Notes under the pieces: generated by a model
Database searches by the model: none
What the model was told of the DNA's origin: nothing
The model's input: only the letters and a program-made list of their open reading frames with translations
NCBI GenBank assembly: GCA_903813345.2
Contig: CAIIXF020000010.1
Coordinates: forward strand, 16,691,181 to 16,755,180
Source: Owenia fusiformis
Taxonomy: Eukaryota; Annelida; Polychaeta; Sabellida; Oweniidae
Direction: 5' to 3'
DNA length: 64,000 nucleotides
Made by a program: the position numbers and the translations under genes
Part shown: positions 25,433 to 39,300 of the stretch, one piece after another
Numbering within the stretch: position 1 is the stretch's first letter
How the letters are laid out: each line of letters begins with the position of its first letter

Positions 25433-26338
25433 TAGCAGTGTTAAAAGGATATGGACATGTGAACAATGGTGTGATATGAACATCTGAACAATGGTGTGAT
25501 GTGAATGTATCAGATCTATGGTCAAAACTGAGTGATAGACCAGTCATGGTATTCAATTTATTTATTAAACCTTCGCCTATTGATTGGGTATTTAGGCAGA
25601 ACATATATTACATTAATATATAATGATGAAATCAGATCACTCTCTTGAGATGTTCAGTAATTGAATGAAGCAGAGCTTATGTCGCACTGCATAATTCAAG
25701 AACAAATGTGATAAGATACAATGCCTTGTTTTAATATAAGTCTCTCTACATCTCAAGGAGATATGTAGTGCAGAGTGAAATATTTGGAGCTATTTATATC
25801 ATACAGTATTACCATGTCATAATTTTTGACTTTTAGTAGAGAATTAAAAAAGTGACTTATTTGCATTTTGGAAATTTCTCAGTTATTTGGTGTGATGTCA
25901 AATATATTGTTGGAATTTATCAATGTTCTTGTCTGATTTTGAAACACATTTGGTTTATGATTTTTTTGTATCATGTTGGAGTGGAATTTAGTTTTAATTG
26001 TACAATTGTGTATTTGATTTGTGTGTATCCTATTTAAGTATTTATCCATCTTGCCACATGTCTGTTTGTCCAAGCAAAAACTGAAATACAGGTGAACTGT
26101 TTATTTCATATTTGGTGGGGTATGGCTGAATAATGGTAGATGATTTAACTGATTTTTTATGGCAAGTTGATTTGAGTTATAATAGATACATAATGTATTT
26201 AGCCATTAGTCTCCCCATCAAAAGGTATACTGACAGTATCAATAGTGACCACAAATTCCTTCAAGTTCAGTCAGTTGGAGATCCTAGATGGGGACTTATT
26301 ACTGTCAGTGAATCATGGCCTCTTCTTGTCGGTGACAG

Positions 26339-27027
26339 GTCATCTCAACCCCAAGTCAACTCAACCCTAGTAAAACTCAACCCCAAATCAACTCAACCCC
26401 AGTAAAACTCAATCCCATTCATTTCTGCAATGTTTTTATTTTTCTAGTTCATTTACTTTAATAATCTAGCTTTTTGCATTATTTTAAATGATACTTTGTT
26501 CAAATATTTAACAGGCAGTCAAATATCTTTTAAAATCAAGCTTTAGGAAAATTTTGGCAATTAACAATGTTTTTTAACAATGTTAATGTATTAACGAAAT
26601 TATTCATGATCAATAGTGTCAACCTGAAAGAAAACAAACTTATTTACAAGATTCAAAATTAAAATAAAATGACATTTGAAATTTGATTAAATCAATCTAA
26701 ATTCCCTGTAATAAATGCTTGCTAATCCTTCAGCGTTTTGCAGTTGCTGTTATCCTATTAGTCCCACATATTAATCCTAGTAGGACCATGTTGACAGTTT
26801 GGAGCTTTGGAGAGTGTGCTCATTATTAACTATATGGCAGTTCTTCGACGGGAAGTCAATAATTATCAAAACTTTTTTATTCAACAAACGTTCATATCAT
26901 ATGGCATACAAACTTGTAAGTACTAAAATATGTAGGGATTGAGTTTTACAGGGGTTGAGTTGACTTGGGGTTGACTTGACTTGGGGTTGAGTTTTACTGG
27001 GTTGAGTTGACTTTGGGTTGAGATGAC
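26339..27027. repeat. Foldback element with minisatellite arms
   Basis: The left end (26339-26415) is an array of CAACTCAACCCCAAGT-type units starting GTCATCTCAACC. The right end (26939-27027) is the same array inverted, ending GGTTGAGATGAC. Both include a GTAAAACTCAACCCC variant. The 520-bp centre is unique non-coding DNA. The arms are the same minisatellite found in two CEP164 introns. Confidence 0.7.
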
Positions 27028-27465
27028 CAGGAAGCTTTCTTGTCCACTTTCCTCTTGAAGGGAATGAATTTCCTTGTATCCTTCAATAGCAATTTGCTTT
27101 TCTTTTGTTCAGAGTTAAGTGAAGCAATGTAATATCTTATTCTATCAGTGCTCTACATTGACAGATTGTAATACTTCACTGTACTGTAATACTATATTAA
27201 TAAACATGTTGCTCATCAGACAGAGTTGTTCCTTTGTGCTCTTCAAGATGAGATTAGCACTGCTCTGAAACATATCATCCCACTTAGATTTATATGTCTG
27301 CATGGCGGAGATTAGATATTAATATTTGACTTGAGATGTTCAATTAATATCTAGGATGAAGAAAAGGTTATGTTGCTTCCCCTTTTAATTTACTATTGAG
27401 ATCGGGGCCATACCTTGACATGTTTGATGTAATATAATACTTTTCTGCATTGTTCTATATAAGGG

Positions 27466-27720
27466 ATGGTGTCCAGTTATCAACAATGGTGGAAAATGGA
27501 GTTAATTTCATCATGGTTTGACTGTTGATTTGCCTTTCACTTGATCTGAATATCAAAAATAATCAACACTACTCGGGAATGATACCATTATTTACCCCCT
27601 CCCCCTAAGGAAAGAATAATTATTCCAGAACTGTTGATAACTGGACACCACCATTATTTACCCCCTCCCCCTCATGAAAGAATCTTCGTTATTCCAGAAC
27701 TGTTGATAACTGGACACCAT
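27466..27720. repeat. Small inverted-repeat element with a duplicated right end
   Basis: ATGGTGTCCAGTTATCAACA at 27466-27485 is an exact reverse complement of 27701-27720. An 18-base version also occurs at 27633-27650. The right half is a 70-bp direct repeat that contains TTTACCCCCTCCCCCT. This looks like a MITE with a tandemly doubled end. Confidence 0.7.
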
Positions 27721-30091
27721 ACCCCAGTGTTCATACTTGTAAAAGCATCTAATTGAAGATGTCTGTTTCATTAATTTGTAATAGCCTGTAATATGCACCA
27801 ACAAAGAGCGGATACAGGCTTAATTCAAAGTACTATACTGTCTGTCCTATGCTGATGGTCATGCATGCATCATGTATTTATAGTTACTTAAAATACCAAG
27901 GCTTGAAAATGCTCACTCAAGGTAATTTATTTGCAATGTGCATTTTCCGAGAAGCAATTAGTTCACTCACGTCATCAATTTGTTCAAGGTTTCTATGATT
28001 TTTTCCATTTTGGTGTATTTTGTAGACGTGAAGCACTGCTTGCCATTTTACAATACATGTACTGTTAACACTCACTCTCCTTGCAGGCACTAGTAATATA
28101 TCATTTAGTCTCCAACTTTCTTGTGGTTGCATATTAATGCATGTTAATGCCTGGTTTATACTATCAGAACATCATTAAAGCAGACAAAACATGTATTTTT
28201 GAACAGAATAATTTTATTTATACTGATGGTGTTAGGGTACAGTATATCGACTTTACCATGTAAATACACATATTAAGATAAATAAAATACATTTTTATAC
28301 AATTAAAAGCATCTTCAGTGTTAAATAATTTTCAATTTCGATGTTAAGTGAATTTACAGTAAGATTTTATTTCATCAAATGCATTCCATGTATATACTAA
28401 ACAAAACCCATTTGAAATCCATTTATATTGGCCGATAAATAGGTTTTCAGTTTTCAAGACGATTCCAAGAAGCCAAATGTAGAAAATACCTGTGTACCCG
28501 AATTTTGAATTTTTATGGATTGAGTCGAAAGAATGCCTTGAAACCTCAAATTGTTCTTTTTAAAAGTATTTTCTAAATTAAAATAAAATACAAATATTTA
28601 TTTCTTGTACTATACACATTACAATGGTCTTTACCGAGAACCATTCAATGACCTTCGTTGGTGCAAAAAGAGTATATTATTATAGTGCATGTCTATTTAC
28701 AAAGACCCCATGACTCATTCTAAAATCATTCCAATTGTCCAATCATGCTTACTTGTAAGCCTCTCATTTAAGGGGTCTCTAAATGTGCAGGTAAGATTTC
28801 TACAACTATATCTCACAAAGCATCATGGGAAACGATGTATCACTCTAGGTATCCCATAATGCATTTTTGTGAGCAGACGAAAATCTACATCTAAATACTA
28901 AAGGAATATACATTGGTGATTTTAAAATGTCAGGTTATTCAAAGCTCAATTATATATTATAGCAGATTAATGTTATTTCAGAAATTTTACAGAGTATCTA
29001 ATTTAGATTGATGGCAATTAAATCAATATCTTTTGCTGCACTGCCTATGCTGTAAATTTCTATTGTTACATGCTGTTCTGTCAGCCCAATGCTGTGTGTT
29101 CTAATCATTTTAGGCTATTTATCGGCATTAGTAGTGATTATGCAGACTATTTGAAAGCATGCTACCATTTTGATATCAAATCTACAGAGCCATCTGTCCA
29201 TTTTTCTTGTAAGTTTTGGCCATTCACGTAATTTAACACTGAAATATTTGTCCATATACTTGTATTTAGACAATCTTTACATCGGTAGTGTTAGACAAGA
29301 GTTTATTTTTTCTATTTTATCCTATTTTTAGTACATATATGTAGACTCCTATAGGTCACATATATGTGGTTACATTGCTGTTAGAACATGATTCAACACT
29401 ATTGTCTACACAGACTAGATACAATATATATAACCATACACTGAATATATTACACATAAGCAATTACAAAATTCAAAATGGCTCAATTTTATACAGCAAA
29501 TCTTTCTCCGTAAATCTTCAGTCTATATCATACATTTCTGTCTTCTAGCAACCCAATGTGACATCGTCACTTTGACAAATTTTTTCTTCGAACATGATTC
29601 ATTCCTTTTTAAATACAGCATTCCTTCTGGAGCCAATACATTTAATTATAATATATGATCTGTACAAATGTTGTAAGTGTCAGGCCAGATGTCATGATGT
29701 CAGGATGAAAATGATATTCACCGACATCCATATTCACGAATCTGTAGTTTATATAAAACATGAATTTGTAGTACATACTAAAACATAATCATAAATCTGT
29801 TGTACTGCACTAAACATGTACTTGAACACGTGCTGTTGAGAAATACATGTTCTTGACTCCAATATTACATAAAACATGTTCATGACTATACCATGCATTA
29901 GATGTTTATGACTGTAGTATGTTCATATGTTACTACGGTACATACTTTCTAGAAAGCATACACAAATATCAACAAGCATTTTTTATATAATGGTGATATT
30001 AAAGGACCAGTGAGCAAATCTTGCACTTTATTCAAATGTCAAGAAATGGCCTCCAGTAATAGTAATTATGATTATATCATGGGCATTCAAG

Positions 30092-30163
30092 AGATTACTC
30101 AAATAGGCCTTATGTAAATTACTCAAATAGGCCTTATTTAAATTACTCAAATAGGCCTTATGT
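30092..30163 (+). repeat. Three tandem 24-bp units
   Basis: Three head-to-tail copies of a 24-bp unit beginning ATTACTCAAATAGGCCTTAT, with one substitution in the middle copy. They lie in the presumed APP 3' region. Confidence 0.85.
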
Positions 30164-30352
30164 AAACAGCACTAACTCAAGAGGGCCCATGATTGAAAAT
30201 TGAAGAGTTTGACATATGGTGTGGTCTGTAGTGCAAGGCTGCACTGTCTAAGTTATGGAATATCAGTTTACACCCAGTAGCATCCATTAAATGCATACCA
30301 CAGTGTTTTTTTCAAGTTCTTCAATTAGAATGTTTTTATTGTGTCTCTGGAC

Positions 30353-33300
30353 CTAGGTTGATGTTTCGAAATATGTATATGTTGGGTTCTCATAGCCATT
30401 GATCTGCATGTTGGCAACATGACGTTCCTCGGGAGATTGGGCCTCATCAACAAAGTCATGGTGGATGGGGACACGACGGGACTTCTTACGGAGAAGTACC
30501 ACAGCAACGACAATCACAACGAAGACTGTGACACAACCAATGGCGATACCCAGAGTGCTAGCTTGTTGTGCAGCTCCAACACCAGTGACTGGTTGAATAT
30601 GGATACTATCCTGGAAACATAATCATAAGATTTTAAAATATATTGAAATGAATAAAAGTTTGAATCAATAAAGCTGAACAGAAAATGATCATTAACTTAG
30701 ATGTGAAAGTGAAGGTTACGCTGAAAGATTGATTATGCAAGTCCAGTTTGGATAATACACATCATGAAATTGTTGACCTGTCCAAAGGTCAACAGGGAAA
30801 ACAATACACTTCCACTTCGATATTGACTGAAAAATTAAAAAAACTAGTTTCATGTTGTCACAGTTCACCTTTGGTTAATTCAATCATGTCATTGTTCCAA
30901 GGTCAACTGGGTGAATTGTTTACTTCTGATTGACAAATAAGTAAAGAGTATTCCATATAACAATTGAATCTATTTAGTTAAACATTACTTTAGCATGAAG
31001 GTCTCTCTAGTTGTAACTCTATAATACATTGAACTTGTATTTTCTTCAAACAATAATCACATAATGACATAGTAATTTAACTGAACTGAACGGTATTGTA
31101 ACATTCAGTACAAGATCACCAAAGAGGGGCACAAAATCCATCAAACATTAAAACAGGACAAAGTTCTTTTACATTATGCAAAGTTGTTTGGGGAACAAAT
31201 TGATATCTTGTCATAAAAATTTATGAAAGATTTCAATCTTAACACACATTTATTTGTAACTGCACATATTTTATGATTACCATCTTAAATAACTTCTAAT
31301 GGCAGGGATATAACTGACTGGTTCAGGCCAGTAGCCAAATTCAGGCAGTTTTTCACCATATTGAGCACTTCCAAAATTGTCAAAGTTGAACCCTGGAATA
31401 TTTCAAAAACCGAATCCCCCTTGATAAAAGCTGGCTACGGGCCCGTTGTTCAATGATATTTTGGGATTTGATAGAAAATCATTCTGGATCTGTATTTAGA
31501 TCCCTAATGATGATCGAATGATCCATTGCCTATCAACTACTTGAAGATGGAACCATAATTTATGAGAATAAAAAAACAAGACAATTTATGACACGATGCT
31601 GGATTGGGTGGTTTGGTGACAACACAGGGGGGAATTAGGAGGTGGTATGGGAGGGAGGGGGTACACATCGAACTGTGTACAATATATAAAGGAACAGATT
31701 CTGCACAGACTCAAGACACAGATGCCTACAAAGTAGCATGTAGTGGTCACTTGATAAGATAATTATTCAAATATCTTAACAGAAAGCTAGAAATAGCAAT
31801 GAAAACAAATATGAATTTTTAAGGAATGATCCAATTTCAGGATCGAAACCCCAATTTCAAAATTTAAGCAAATTATTTTTCATTTTCTAAAATAGCCTTT
31901 TGGAATAATTTTGATTAAACATTCTGGTTGTGTGACCACTACAAACTTTCACTGTAGGGCAACCTTACCCCTGGTATGGGATTGAAAGGTATCCAAGACT
32001 ATACAGAAGAGAAATGAGGCATGAAACAGTTAACTCATAAAACAGTAAAGTACAGAATCAGGATGATGTTGTATTATTAGTATGTCATATACAAGTTTAT
32101 TCCCATCTTGATTCCAGCTTTCATTCAAGAAACATTCACAGCTTCCATTCAGATCTATTTATTATGTGAGCTTGTAATGGTTGGTTGTTTGGTTTAGGTG
32201 AGGCTGAGTGATGCCACCATTACGCAGCCATTTCATCAGTACCCAATATTTCCTAAAGGGTGCCCCTCAGTTAATGCTAGCCCCTGCCATTTATTAAGTT
32301 TCCCCTATCTCCTTACGGAGGTATTAGGCCTCATTCCCTCCTTTTCATTTTCTTTAATTCATGTAATTTTCCATCCCATCTCATCCCCAACCCGTTCCCC
32401 GATCCCAATCTTCATGTTTCACATCTTCTCATTTTTGATGCGATTATCTTATGGTTCCAAGAAAACTATTGCCTACATTTTAAAAAAACATTGACTTGTG
32501 GCCAAATCATAAGTTGCGACAGTTCCAAAAGCGGACCCGGGGTAGCGAGCGAGGCCTCTAATAATACCACTGACATGCAGGATAGATCTGGATAGTATCC
32601 GTGAACGTTGGTACAATAACATGTGAAATATGTCTTAAAATTTGCATTTTGCTGATAAATCAAGATGGTTGAATGATTGATTATGTTTAACATATTAAGA
32701 GATAGGATAGCTTTGTAAAAGTAAGAAGCATGTTTATAAAGTGGCATACAATATTTGGCAGATTGTTAAAGAAGATAGAATGATTAATGGTTAGTATGGC
32801 TGGTAGAGTTCCTTAATTAGTTTAAGTAAATTACACAGTTTTGAATTAGTAACTGTAATTAACAAAAGTGCAAGGACAATTTCCACTGGATTGCATGCAA
32901 TTTAATATTAATGATGTTTATTATATATCATCCATGCCCATAAAATTCTAAAGCTTAAAAATCATGTAGATATATATATATATATATAGGCACTAAAGCT
33001 GGATGTACAGAATTACAGGTAGACGAGTAAGTTATGTGTGACAAGCAACAAGGTTCTACACCAGCAACTCGAAAAATAACTCAATAAATAAAACCGATGT
33101 TAAAAAACGAACGAACGAACAAACAAATGAAACAACACAAAATGAAAATACAAGGAAAAATAAGCAAAAATGATGCACAACTACTACCAATGGGCAACCA
33201 ATATAAGAGAGAAAAAACTGGAAACGGAGGAAAAGAAACGTGGTTCACAGTAATTACATGCCTTAAGATTATATGATCTTATGATCTGGTATTCGGTAAT

Positions 33301-36300
33301 AACCGGTAATAACATTCTGGTGCATTTTCAAAAGCAGATCATTAATGAAACTCAAGGTGCACACAAGTTACAATTCTATGCTCTCATGCAACAAGGTGTA
33401 TAACATTTATCTCCCCACAAGGCTGGATAAAATAACTGTTAAAAAACCTGGGCCATATCCAAATTCAATTCCAAGATTCTCTTGAGGATAAAAAAGCCTG
33501 AACACACACGCAACCAGGTATTGTCCCTACAGACCTGGGAATATACCTCCTTTGCTGGCTTACCTGTTGTTGTAGAGCAATAGCATCCTGACCCTGATGG
33601 GCCACATGATCCTCCTTTGCATGCATGACCTTTGGCTTTAGGTCAATATAAGCATGTTCATTCTCTTCAGTTTCGTCATCAATGATCTACAACAAAAGCA
33701 GTACTTACAATGCAGTTTTTCAAGCTTTTCAGATATTTACAGAAAATAAAGTTTATATCAAGTATATTGATGCTCACTTAAGGGGCATACAGTATCTACC
33801 TATAATTTTGATCTTTGATTACACCAAAATGTTTTTTATTCATTATGATCTGTAACTTGCACCAAGTCAGCAGTGACCCAATGTCTCACTAAGGAGACAC
33901 CAAAAATATAAATCTTTTAGACTCTTATAGGTCATTCGCTGGTTTTGCTTATTTATCACGTGACAATGAACGCAAGTCTCATGATTTTGGCCTCTGAGAG
34001 AACAACTATAGGAAGATTTATGAGAATCAAAATAATTAAATCAAGACTTATTTTGTGATTACCTAATGATATAATCATTCTTATGAACATTACATTGTAT
34101 ATGAATGCATTTAATTTAATTACAAAATCCATCAAAACATTTGTTTAAATGTAACAAAATTGTATCTCACCTTAACTTGCTTCACCTTCTTGATTTTCAC
34201 TGGTTTGACCTCTGTGATCTTGGGTTCAAGGCCACCATCATCAATTTTCATTGGTTTAGGAATCTCATTGCTCTGCTTCTTGGGTTTCACAATGGGTCTC
34301 TTTTGCTCTGTAACACAATCATGTCAGCAAATAACACGACTATTTACGCTTAACTTCATCAATGTACTCGTAGTATGTATATATTAGCATGTGAATTTCA
34401 ACCATGCTGTTTTTTAATTAAATAATGACACAGATAGGTGACAATCTCTTTTAGTTTGAGAATTTTACATCAGCTTATGTACACAACAAAATATCATATA
34501 TCACACAGTGTTTGCAAATATGAAAGGAAACATTTACATTATCAATTGTTTTTCTTTAACAACTGAATCTTATTTTCTGAATAGTTTTTCTTTAACAACT
34601 GAATCTTATTTTCTGAATAGAAGTATTGTGTGCACACACATGTTATTGTTAACATATACATTAGAAGCAATAAATAGAGAGAAATGAATAAAAATATGAC
34701 TGGCATTGGTCGAATGCAACAGTACCTTTCTTAGTATCAGGCATGATCTTGTTGTAGTCTTTGCCAAGGTCTTCCTTGTATGTCTTTACAGCTTCCTTCT
34801 CTTCAGAGAATGTAGCCTTGGAGAACACCTTTTCAATGCTCTTGTCAATATCCTCGAAATCTTCCATGTAGTCAGCTACAACACAAGCAGACATGTTTTA
34901 TATCTGATAGGACTCTGCTGCATTTGTCGTAGTCTGTTTGTTTCAATAACATTTTATCTGTTTTGATGGCAGACTTAAGACTATATACAGGGATTTCATT
35001 TGCAGCAGGCAACATGCGATTTTCACCTAACCACCTGTTGTTTTTAGGGACTTTTCAACTTTTCCATGTTGAATTTATGATTTCCAATTTTACATATTGT
35101 TTTCATTTATCTAGCCTGTTGTGAGAAATTCTAGTGAAACCCCCTGATATATAAACAGATATGACTTTAACATGAAAATTTGCATTGTTGCACAGTATTT
35201 GAAATTGAGAGTAAAGATGGGGAATTCTACAAATCTTTTTTTATCTCATAAGCATTCATGTGAAGAATTGTATGATAAAGGCATGTTTTGAAATGAAGAA
35301 TGGATAATAAAAGAATTATGCATGGATTTCACTTAAAACAATAGATTTTCTTAAATAATTTATACATTGATTGTTTAACCATGTTCTTCTGAAGCTCGCA
35401 GAAATGTCCCACAGTTTAATATTTGTAATATGAGAAAATGTCGGTAAGAACATTCTCATTTTCAATTACAGGCTATCATCCAACATAATCTCGAGTCGAT
35501 AGAGATATTACAAGACGCAAAAGTCCATTAGTGATATTATACCCTGAGCCATCAGCTAATGTACTGCACTCTGACTAAGGTCAACAGGTCTATAGCCAGC
35601 TTTTGACAATTATGGCTCAAAATTACTAGAAAAATACTCAAAATGAACCAATCATTTTACAGTTTTACTAACAACCAATCAGAGTGCACTGTAAAATCAT
35701 ACCACTTACACGATCGGAAATTGCTGTAGCTTAAACAACACCAGGCTCCGATTAAGTAATTTATCACTTATTAAAAAAAAGTGCACAAGGCTAAGTTAAT
35801 TGACATATTTATTGACGTACCAATGATCTCCTTAATCTTCTTCTCAAACTTTGGCAGTCTGTGCAGCATGGCGATGGTCTGATTGATCCTGGTTGAGATA
35901 GTCTTCAGGTGTTCAATGGTGTGGGCCCTGATGCGGTCAGCCTCCACTGGGTCAGTGTCCTGGACATGCTTGAAGTGGTTCACAGTATGTTGACGATCTT
36001 TCTCCTCTACCTTGATCAGATGTTTCAAGGCATGGATGATGGAAGTGGCCTGGAATTGAAAAAATACATAAATAATATTTTTCTAATTTGAAGGACAGAT
36101 ATGATACACTGCAATAACTATCCCTGTCTTAACAGTAATCTACCAATGTAAACAATTCTTGACAATGAGGTGGGGGGGGCACTTGGTTGATGAAAGTCAT
36201 TTCTCGAGTCAATACTTTACTGGGCACGACAGACGTAATGCAATAATGACAGTGAATTACTGAGAGAGTGCAGCAATGACTTGAAGAAATACTTTAAGCA

Positions 36301-39300
36301 CCTCAAAGTATGCAAATCACTGATATAAGAGACGAGATCTTCTTATAGAAGATGACAAGTCATTTACATTATTCTCATAAAAAATATATTTCCACATTCC
36401 AATTAATTTAGCATGCTTCCCTTTCTCAGTTATTTCAACCTGTACTCAAAATGCATTACTTATTACTTCTTCCAGGGCATATTAGTTCCTTGCAGGGAGT
36501 ATAGAATATTCAAATAGCTGAGCTAATCTGTAATGATGATTCACTACTGTAGAATAGTTAATCCAATTCAGTATAGAATATCAATACAGGTGGTTTCTAA
36601 ATTCACCTGTCATAGTCAATTACAGGTGTACTTCAACACTAGAATGTGAAGCTGAAGCCTATGAGTTTAGTACACATAATAACAAGGGTGTCCTCGGGGG
36701 GGGGGGGGTGCACTGGGTATGATAAAGATATTTGTTGTAAGTGAGTAATAATCATACACCTTGTAGCCCTTGTATTTTGGAGAAGACAAATGTTTAGTTG
36801 TTTGTGACAGAATTTTAGTGTAAAATGGTAAGAGCAAATCTAATACCTCTCAAAGTGGATCTTTATGTTCTATATTGGGAACAACCATCAACATAATAGA
36901 ATTTCCTCTGATAACAATAGAATCTGCTGATTCCCTAGATGACTGCATGTCAATTAATATCAGACCCCTTAAAACAAAAAAATTGCCAACTTAACCCCTT
37001 GCTCTAAAATGAATGAATCACTCTTGATTTCTATTTTAATTAAAGACCCCTTATACCCATCATTGGCTAGGTATTTCTTTTTTAAATAAAGACCCCTTAT
37101 CCTAATTCTTTACCTCTGGTTCTAGTTGCATCAGAGAGTCAGTGTATTGCTCAATGGCTTTACGGCGTTTCTCATTGAACAACACCTGGACATGTTGCTG
37201 ATGAAGCGCGACGAGCTGTTTCTTTTCTGCCATACCCTCCTGTTCAAAGGCACTGTAAGTCTTCTGGAACCTCTGTAAACATATAACAATAAACTCGTTA
37301 TAACTGTGCCCTTAAGTGAATTTATAAAATTACATAATAATGACAGGCCCGTAGCCAAGGGGATTTAGGAGTTCAAGCCTCCCTGGCCAAAAATTCATTC
37401 AAAATCATGCATCATTTTTTACCATTATGAGCACTTTTCAAGTGATTTTGGCTCAAAGTTGTGAAATGTGAAACCCACTGGAATTTTTGAAAAGTGACCC
37501 CCATTGGCAAAAACTGGCTACAGGCCTGAATTACTCTCATCCAAAACATAAGCTATTTGTAAATGTCATACAAAGGTGTAAATCAAATGAATTGGCCCAG
37601 TGTTAAAAGTAATAATGGACGACATCAGTGAAATACAAGCTTATTAACCAGACTTTTTTAATCGTACTTGTTAATTTGTAATGAATTATGTGTGTATTCA
37701 ACTAACAAACAAACATTGAGGGACTTATTACTTTCTTGGAATATGTACCTTCACTATCTAAAGCCATCAGTTAAGTATAAAATTACATAATGCAAACATT
37801 TCAATTTCATACAAGTCCTTTTACATTAAAATATATTTCCATGCATTATTTCATGGTTAAATGAATCCTCCTGACAATTGCACACATGATTCAAAGTACT
37901 TTCTTCATTTAAGTTTAAGACCTGATATCTAAATATGTAACATTTTGCATTAACAGAAAATGAATGCTGGCGATATACAAGATATGACAAGAATTAAATG
38001 TACACTGTACATGCCTATCTTGCTTCATTTCATCATGACTTAAATCGAGAAATAAGTGAGAGACACAAAGAAAATGCTCGTCTCTGCAAAAAGGGCAAGA
38101 TAGATGCTTAAGTAAACCCCATGATAATAATCACAATTTGTGATCTACGCCTTTAATGTAGCGAGCAGTCCATTAGCGAAGACTGCCTACAGAAATGAAA
38201 TTCAGATGATATACTTTATCTTAGGTGTTCATCCGGGAATTATATAATTTCCCCATACATTAGGAAATGCCACCAGAGGCCTATTCAAATCAATCTTTTA
38301 TGTTATTTATAGCTAACTAGAGAATCATCTTTGAAATTCAACATTTATGTATTTATTAAAAGGCATATGGTACTGTAGAGCTGATAAAAGGGTTAAAATT
38401 TTTTTCCTGGTTTCATAGAGATGATTGCATGGTTTAAACCTTTCTCTGATGATTCTATTTTCAAAGTATTCATGAAGGTCCATTCAAAGTTGGCTGGTTG
38501 AACCTTGAAAATTCATATTTAGACTGAGGATTAAAGTTGTGGACTCCAATTTTCAGCTAACCTTTTCGATAAACCAAATCTGAAGTGAATTTTAGAGTTG
38601 AGAAAATGGTGGTTATATTAAAAAATATGTTAAACATTTGCCTGATATCTCCTTAAATATTGTGTTGATTGTTAAATTACAAAATAGGTAGTGTGAAGGA
38701 TATGTCAAGGTCGTTTGATCTCGTCCTAGAAAGTAATTCTATGACCCAGAATTCCTTAAAGAACCAAAAGAAGAGAAATGCCAAGCATACTGATAATGTC
38801 GCAATAACTCTTCTACAAGCAAATTCCATTCTCGAATCTTTGTTATTAAGCAGATCATTTAACTTGAATTAATCACAACTGTCATGACAAGGAATACTTG
38901 TATCTATGCTAAATATTGGTTTCCATGACAAGGTCTATCTACATCTATTTATCTACCTCAGTGATCTCCTTGTTGATAGCGTCAGCCCCACGAGGGTCAT
39001 TGCCCTTCATCTGTTGAACTTGTTCTCTGGCCTCTGCCCAGTCCTTCATCATCTACAGATATAACATTCAACATTTAAAAATTCTCAAGATGATCAAGGA
39101 CTTGATATGATAGTAACAAAGATTTTCTAGTCTATCTTCAAGCTCATGTGACTCCTCTCCTTGTATACCCCAACATACCATGTGAAGTAGACTAAGTGAG
39201 GGTCAAATGACTTGATGCAAGACTATTCCTGTGTATCATCTCATCCCATGCTTGAAAGGCCTCTTCAATCAAAACTAATACTCCATTTCCTCCTGCGCAT

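Larger units (their letters stand above)
25433..30352. other. Convergent intergenic region between CEP164 and APP
   Basis: CEP164 ends at 25432 on the plus strand and APP ends at 30353 on the minus strand, so this stretch holds the 3' untranslated regions of both. No further gene is recognised. It contains the repeat elements listed separately. TTTATT at 30335-30340 is an AATAAA on the APP strand 13 bases after its stop; a more distal one is near 28211-28216. Confidence 0.55.

Noticed and set aside
30353-33686. Amyloid-beta-like peptide
   Set aside because: The juxtamembrane and transmembrane residues are unlike the human peptide; only the general type I architecture and cytoplasmic tail are conserved.
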